Below are positions 5,463-7,967 of a DNA stretch of 7,967 bases, one piece after another (position 1 is the stretch's first letter; each line of letters starts with the position of its first letter). A program made the position numbers and the translations under genes. Source of the DNA: Clostridium_AI sp002297865 (lineage in GTDB: Bacteria > Bacillota > Clostridia > Lachnospirales > Lachnospiraceae); the NCBI GenBank assembly GCA_937903005.1, contig CALFNR010000164.1, forward strand, positions 1 through 7,967, given 5' to 3'. The notes under the pieces were generated by a model, which saw nothing but the letters and a program-made list of their open reading frames with translations, made no database searches and was not told the DNA's origin.

Positions 5463-6022
5463 CTGATTTGCTCCATATTCTGCAAAGCAACAATTGGATC
5501 AATCACTGAATCACTGATTCGATTATACACTTCTGTACCATGTTCTTTTACATAGCGTAAAGAAATCTTGGGATTATTCAAAAATTTACCACGTGAAATG
5601 GCGAGATCCCATTTGTAAAGATATGAATACAAAGCATGTGATGGCATCACATAAATTGATTCTAGGTCTGTTTGCCGATACACGCTAAAAGCCCAGTTGC
5701 ATTGTGTATACCGTTCAAGCACTTCCAGAGTAAGATGCCTCGATGTAGAAAATTCTTTCTTGCTACTCTCTAGGCTGAGACTTTTAAGCTCCCAAAGATT
5801 GCCTTGTCGATCAACAGCATCGAATGATGTTCTATTTGGATTCAGTGTCAATCCCAGATAAATTGCTTGCTGTAATTGTTTAATATTGTTGTCCGTATAA
5901 ATATCTGTGACTCCGTACTTGCTTGCAAACTTCTCAAAAGCTTTGTTGGTCTGCAAGTAAGTATCCAGAATGATTTTGGCTTTACCGTCCAGTGCTACCA
6001 AATCCTCCGCGATCCGTATCAT
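5459..6022 (-). CDS. PvuII-like type II restriction endonuclease, no methyltransferase nearby
   Basis: Recognised by direct resemblance to R.PvuII (157 residues, cuts CAGCTG). In the 187-residue frame from ATG 6022: IYTDNN contains Asp44, matching PvuII Asp34. FDAVDRQGNLWELKS (67-81) matches NDAVD..G..YELKS, with catalytic Asp68, Glu78 and Lys80 at the places of PvuII Asp58, Glu68 and Lys70. EFSTSRH matches GFSTHHH (Ser92 and His96 kept, the first two His changed to Ser94 and Arg95). LNNPKISLRYVKEHGTEVY matches INNPKIPVKYVMEHGTKIY, keeping the Asn140-Asn141 DNA contacts. About 21 residues extend past the PvuII end. The start is uncertain: PvuII Met1 aligns near CTG 5992, and TTG 6034, ATG 6022 and TTG 6001 are options; none has a well-spaced Shine-Dalgarno. 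It overlaps the dut end. Function is inferred as DNA cleavage, perhaps of host or rival DNA. There is no methylase or controller gene in the window. Confidence 0.92.
   Translation of the reverse strand: MIRIAEDLVALDGKAKIILDTYLQTNKAFEKFASKYGVTDIYTDNNIKQLQQAIYLGLTLNPNRTSFDAVDRQGNLWELKSLSLESSKKEFSTSRHLTLEVLERYTQCNWAFSVYRQTDLESIYVMPSHALYSYLYKWDLAISRGKFLNNPKISLRYVKEHGTEVYNRISDSVIDPIVALQNMEQIS
5471..5474 (-). promoter_or_regulatory. Shine-Dalgarno GGAG deciding the TTG start at 5462
   Basis: GGAG lies inside the last codons of the PvuII-like gene, 8 nt before the TTG that overlaps its TGA stop. It supports TTG as the start of the 95-residue gene. Confidence 0.65.
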
Positions 6023-6416
6023 CGAGAGAATCAACTTCTGTAAAAATCAATCTTGGCGGTCGTTTTGTTACGCACATCTGGCAGATATAATCGCCTTTGT
6101 GAATCACTGTGTCTTCGTCTGCGCGTGCCGGGAACTTAATGATGTCATTGTTGCCAGAATAGGAACCGTCGATTACTCCAACAGAATTTGTCTGGATAAT
6201 CTTGTACCGCTTATAGGTTGAGCTGCGCGGAACAATCCAACACGTGCAGCCTTCTGGCATCTTAATTGAAATGCCAAGGTCGATCAAACGAAACTCACCC
6301 TTTTTGAGTTCTACGGTTTCGGCTGCGCAAATATCATACATATCTCCCTGTTCGTTTTCTTTTACATGGGGAACATCTGTGTGATACTTGATGCGTACAT
6401 TAAACTGATTTTCCAA
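5982..6416 (-). CDS. dut: Trimeric dUTPase (deoxyuridine 5'-triphosphate nucleotidohydrolase)
   Basis: A 144-residue protein with the five motifs of homotrimeric dUTPases in order: motif 1 GDMYDICAAE, followed by LIDLGISIKMP; motif 2 PRSSTYKR; motif 3 SVGVIDGSYSGN, with the Asp and Tyr of the uracil-binding hairpin; motif 4 HKGDYICQMCV; and motif 5 DRGGFGSTGR, the C-terminal arm that closes over the triphosphate. It hydrolyses dUTP to dUMP and pyrophosphate, keeping uracil out of DNA and feeding thymidylate synthesis. The start TTG 6416 gives the family's usual length and has AAAGG at 6426-6430, 9 nt upstream; the frame is open further upstream to a start at 6572 but overlaps another gene there. 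The 3' end overlaps the PvuII-like gene, whose reading frame begins inside motif 5 codons. All catalytic motifs look intact. Confidence 0.96.
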   Translation of the reverse strand: MENQFNVRIKYHTDVPHVKENEQGDMYDICAAETVELKKGEFRLIDLGISIKMPEGCTCWIVPRSSTYKRYKIIQTNSVGVIDGSYSGNNDIIKFPARADEDTVIHKGDYICQMCVTKRPPRLIFTEVDSLDDTDRGGFGSTGR

Positions 6417-6420
6417 AATA

Positions 6421-6870
6421 CTATTCCTTTCTTTCTCTTCTATCCCATTCGTCTGCATCATCGTCAAAGTTATCTTCAACGTGGTGATGATAAGATTTGC
6501 ACGATAAGAATTTGATGGTCCGAATATCTGTGTTTTGAATGCATTCATAGGGAAAGAATAATGTGTTTGCATCCCACTTGAAAGCCCATGTTGTATTAAA
6601 GATTCTCAAACACAAAACGGTTGAGTTATCTTCTATAGTTATTTGCGAGATTATTTCTATGAACGGATGTAGTTGTTGTAGAGCAGCACTTATAATCGTC
6701 TCAATGGCTGAGGCTTTTATAATACCATCATACAAGATCAATTGAGATACTGCCCTTCGTACTTCTCTTTCTGTACAGCCTCGTTGTTGTGTTGGTAAAA
6801 ATGACTCATGTACTTCATCTAAGTTTGTGCATTTTCTGTATCTGTTCATAGCTGCTCGGTTAACTATCAT
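6421..6870 (-). CDS. Hypothetical protein, 149 residues, acidic C-terminus
   Basis: Not recognised. The N-terminal third is basic and helical (REVRRAVSQLI around residues 36-46, SAIETIISAALQQL around 54-67). The middle is beta-rich and aromatic (STVLCLRIFNTTWAFKWD, 83-100; TLFFPYEC, 103-110). The tail is three His followed by a strongly acidic stretch with five Asp in EDNFDDDADEWD (132-143), ending RRERKE. A charged tail of this kind is common in proteins that bind partners or mimic nucleic acid, but no family motif is visible. ATG 6870 overlaps the previous stop as ATGA, arguing for coupled translation; ATG 6849 is the alternative. Its last codons carry the Shine-Dalgarno of dut. It lies between nucleotide-reduction and dUTPase genes, so a role in DNA metabolism is possible but unproven. 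Confidence 0.75.
   Translation of the reverse strand: MIVNRAAMNRYRKCTNLDEVHESFLPTQQRGCTEREVRRAVSQLILYDGIIKASAIETIISAALQQLHPFIEIISQITIEDNSTVLCLRIFNTTWAFKWDANTLFFPYECIQNTDIRTIKFLSCKSYHHHVEDNFDDDADEWDRRERKE
6426..6430 (-). promoter_or_regulatory. Shine-Dalgarno AAAGG deciding the TTG start of dut
   Basis: AAAGG lies within the last codons of the 149-residue gene, 9 nt before TTG 6416. It supports the short 144-residue dUTPase over the much longer open frame that begins at 6572. Confidence 0.65.
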
Positions 6871-7178
6871 ACTACAACATCTGATTCGTCATACCAGAAA
6901 TGTTCTCTCCAATTTTTGCTTATTGACAATTTATTGATGATATGTTTTACATCAGAGAGTGCAGAACACGAAATCATATACACAGGAAACTTCTTTAACA
7001 TGTTGATAATGTCAATCACAGATTTTGATTCTAAACCTATCTGTTCACATTCGTTTTTCCACAGTTGTTGGTATATGTTAACAAGATCTCCATCTGTTGT
7101 TAACATAACATGCAGTTTTCCCCAACCCCTCCTAATATCGACAATATAGTAGTTGGTATTATTTGCAGTTATATACAC
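6867..7178 (-). CDS. Hypothetical protein, 103 residues
   Basis: Not recognised. The N-terminus looks like a beta hairpin (MYITANNTNYYIVDIRRGWGKLHVML), then a helix around LVNIYQQLWKNECEQIG (32-48), a helix around KSVIDIINMLKKF (52-64), a strand PVYMISCSA (65-73), a helix DVKHIINKLSI and an aromatic C-terminus (NWREHFWYDE). This could be a small alpha/beta fold, with no catalytic signature. The start is GTG 7178: TGAGG at 7185-7189 sits 6 nt upstream and is fused to the nrdG stop. The end overlaps the next gene as ATGA. Its position directly after nrdG is the only functional clue. A short-range 9-bp AT-rich inverted repeat occurs inside it (7074-7107), likely chance. Confidence 0.75.
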   Translation of the reverse strand: MYITANNTNYYIVDIRRGWGKLHVMLTTDGDLVNIYQQLWKNECEQIGLESKSVIDIINMLKKFPVYMISCSALSDVKHIINKLSISKNWREHFWYDESDVVV

Positions 7179-7184
7179 AATACA

Positions 7185-7189
7185 CCTCA
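7185..7189 (-). promoter_or_regulatory. Shine-Dalgarno TGAGG fused to the nrdG stop
   Basis: TGA ends nrdG and the same bases begin TGAGG, which is 6 nt before GTG 7178. The arrangement repeats that at the ligA start and fixes GTG as the start of the 103-residue gene. Confidence 0.7.
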
Positions 7190-7771
7190 GTTATAAAGGA
7201 TTACAGTTTCTTGTAATAGACTCTTTTTGACATCTATCACTCTTTGATTTGTTGAGCCTGCCCATGGATAATTAACCTCGGCCAGCTCTTCAACAAATTT
7301 ACCATCAACCAGCACGTCAACATAGGGTAAAATCAATGAACAAAAATCATCTTCTATAAGAGTGTCATACTTATATCCGGTGTATACCCAAATGGTTTTG
7401 TTTGGGAACTTGCTCCGAATATCTTTAAGGAAGTACAAAACAAACGATCTGTTTACTGGATGAAAAGGATCACCACCGCTGAGCGTAATACCAGAGATAT
7501 AATCTTTTTTTAGTTCTCGATACATGCTGTTTACTTCTTCAACAGTCAATTGCTGGCCGGACTTTGTATTCCAAGTTTCTGGATTGTGACAACCTTTGCA
7601 TTGATGATTGCATCCAGACAAAAACAGAACTACTCGCAGTCCGTCTCCGTTTAACATATCATCAGTGCGTATCATATGATAATTGACAATGTATCCGAAT
7701 GGTGCACGTTTATTGTGTTGTTTTATATTTGCCAAGCTATCACATACTCTTTCGCTCGGAGATCTCAACAA
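7187..7771 (-). CDS. nrdG: Anaerobic ribonucleotide reductase activating protein NrdG (radical SAM)
   Basis: NrdG uses S-adenosylmethionine and a [4Fe-4S] cluster to form the glycyl radical on NrdD, without oxygen. Seen: the core NYHMIRTDDMLNGDGLRVVLF at residues 30-50; the cluster motif SGCNHQCKGC with Cys54, Cys58 and Cys61 (CxxxCxxC); NPETWNTKSG at 63-72; LSGGDPFHP at 97-105, for SAM binding; TIWVYTGYKYD; and VDVLVDGKFV at 151-160. All are family hallmarks. The start is uncertain. The longest frame begins at TTG 7771 and overlaps nrdD by 32 nt; TTG 7735, 4 nt after the nrdD stop, gives an N-terminus much closer to typical NrdG. There is no in-frame ATG before the conserved core. nrdD and nrdG are adjacent and co-transcribed, as is usual. 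Confidence 0.95.
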   Translation of the reverse strand: MLRSPSERVCDSLANIKQHNKRAPFGYIVNYHMIRTDDMLNGDGLRVVLFLSGCNHQCKGCHNPETWNTKSGQQLTVEEVNSMYRELKKDYISGITLSGGDPFHPVNRSFVLYFLKDIRSKFPNKTIWVYTGYKYDTLIEDDFCSLILPYVDVLVDGKFVEELAEVNYPWAGSTNQRVIDVKKSLLQETVILYN

Positions 7772-7967
7772 CCTTTGCGTGGTTGTATCTGGACTTTCCG
7801 TGTCTTAATGTAAATCCAATATATCCATTCATGCGGTCAATTTGAGTGATATGAATGCTACCGCATTTAGGACAAACAGTCATTTCCAACTGCTGGTATC
7901 CACAATCATCACAGTATGACAATGATAGATTACAACCTTCGTAAAAACCCTTCTTCATTGCTCTCCG
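7740..7967 (-). CDS. nrdD: Anaerobic ribonucleoside-triphosphate reductase NrdD, C-terminal end (5' part outside window)
   Basis: The frame is open to the right edge, so only the last ~75 residues of a protein normally 600-700 long are seen; the ATG at 7958 is internal. Seen: the zinc site YCDDCG and VCPKCG (two CxxC pairs) and, downstream, RMNGYIG, the position of the glycyl-radical loop (R-x-x-G-Y-x-G), followed by the HGK and ISERK region near the C-terminus. NrdD reduces ribonucleoside triphosphates to deoxyribonucleotides by a glycyl radical made by NrdG, and works only without oxygen. This points to an anaerobic host. It ends in TGA inside the possible nrdG start region. The assignment is firm; the glycyl residue is taken from its fit with the family, since most of the protein is not visible. 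Confidence 0.93.
   Translation of the reverse strand, partial: RRAMKKGFYEGCNLSLSYCDDCGYQQLEMTVCPKCGSIHITQIDRMNGYIGFTLRHGKSRYNHAKVVEISERKSM

Noticed and set aside
6417..6572. N-terminal extension of dUTPase up to 6572
   Set aside because: It overlaps the 149-residue gene, exceeds the family length by about 50 residues, and AAAGG points to TTG 6416.
7074..7107. 9-bp AT-rich inverted repeat in the 103-residue gene
   Set aside because: Long loop and AT-rich arms; not distinguishable from chance.
1..7967. tRNA genes, CRISPR arrays, insertion sequences or attachment sites
   Set aside because: No cloverleaf-like segment, regularly spaced direct repeats, transposase gene or terminal repeats were found by reading both strands.

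Overview
The window looks like part of a large double-stranded DNA phage, or a closely related mobile element, of an anaerobic low-GC Gram-positive host. The evidence is the tightly packed small genes in one long co-directional block, AT-rich sequence with clear purine-rich Shine-Dalgarno sites, an anaerobic (class III) ribonucleotide reductase, and phage-type accessory proteins (Panacea-domain protein, dUTPase, HD phosphohydrolase, small Cys4 proteins). No capsid, tail, terminase or polymerase gene is present, so the phage assignment is inference.

Layout. Bases 1-1024 hold a rightward block: the C-terminal part of a calcineurin-like metallophosphoesterase cut by the window edge, a small Cys4 zinc-ribbon gene that appears broken by a +1 frameshift, and a Panacea (DUF4065/GepA-type) protein. 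Bases 1025-1156 are a convergent intergenic region with three consecutive inverted repeats, one a strong terminator that works on paper in both directions. From the right edge back to 1157 everything is leftward. In transcription order it reads: nrdD (C-terminal end only), nrdG, two unknown proteins, a trimeric dUTPase, a homologue of the restriction endonuclease PvuII, a small unknown protein, an HD-domain phosphohydrolase, a guanylate-kinase-like kinase, a zinc-binding unknown, a full-length NAD+-dependent DNA ligase, and a short helical protein.

How the genes work together. The leftward block is a DNA-precursor and DNA-joining operon. NrdD/NrdG reduce ribonucleotides without oxygen, dUTPase removes dUTP and supplies dUMP, the kinase and the HD protein probably act on nucleotides, and LigA seals nicks. 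The PvuII-like endonuclease in the middle has no methyltransferase beside it. A reasonable inference is that it cuts host DNA for nucleotide recycling, or attacks competing DNA, while the element's own genome is protected by something outside this window.

Most genes overlap or abut. Several have their Shine-Dalgarno fused to the previous stop codon, and an unusually large share use TTG as start. Three perfect 10-11 bp inverted repeats also lie inside coding sequence.
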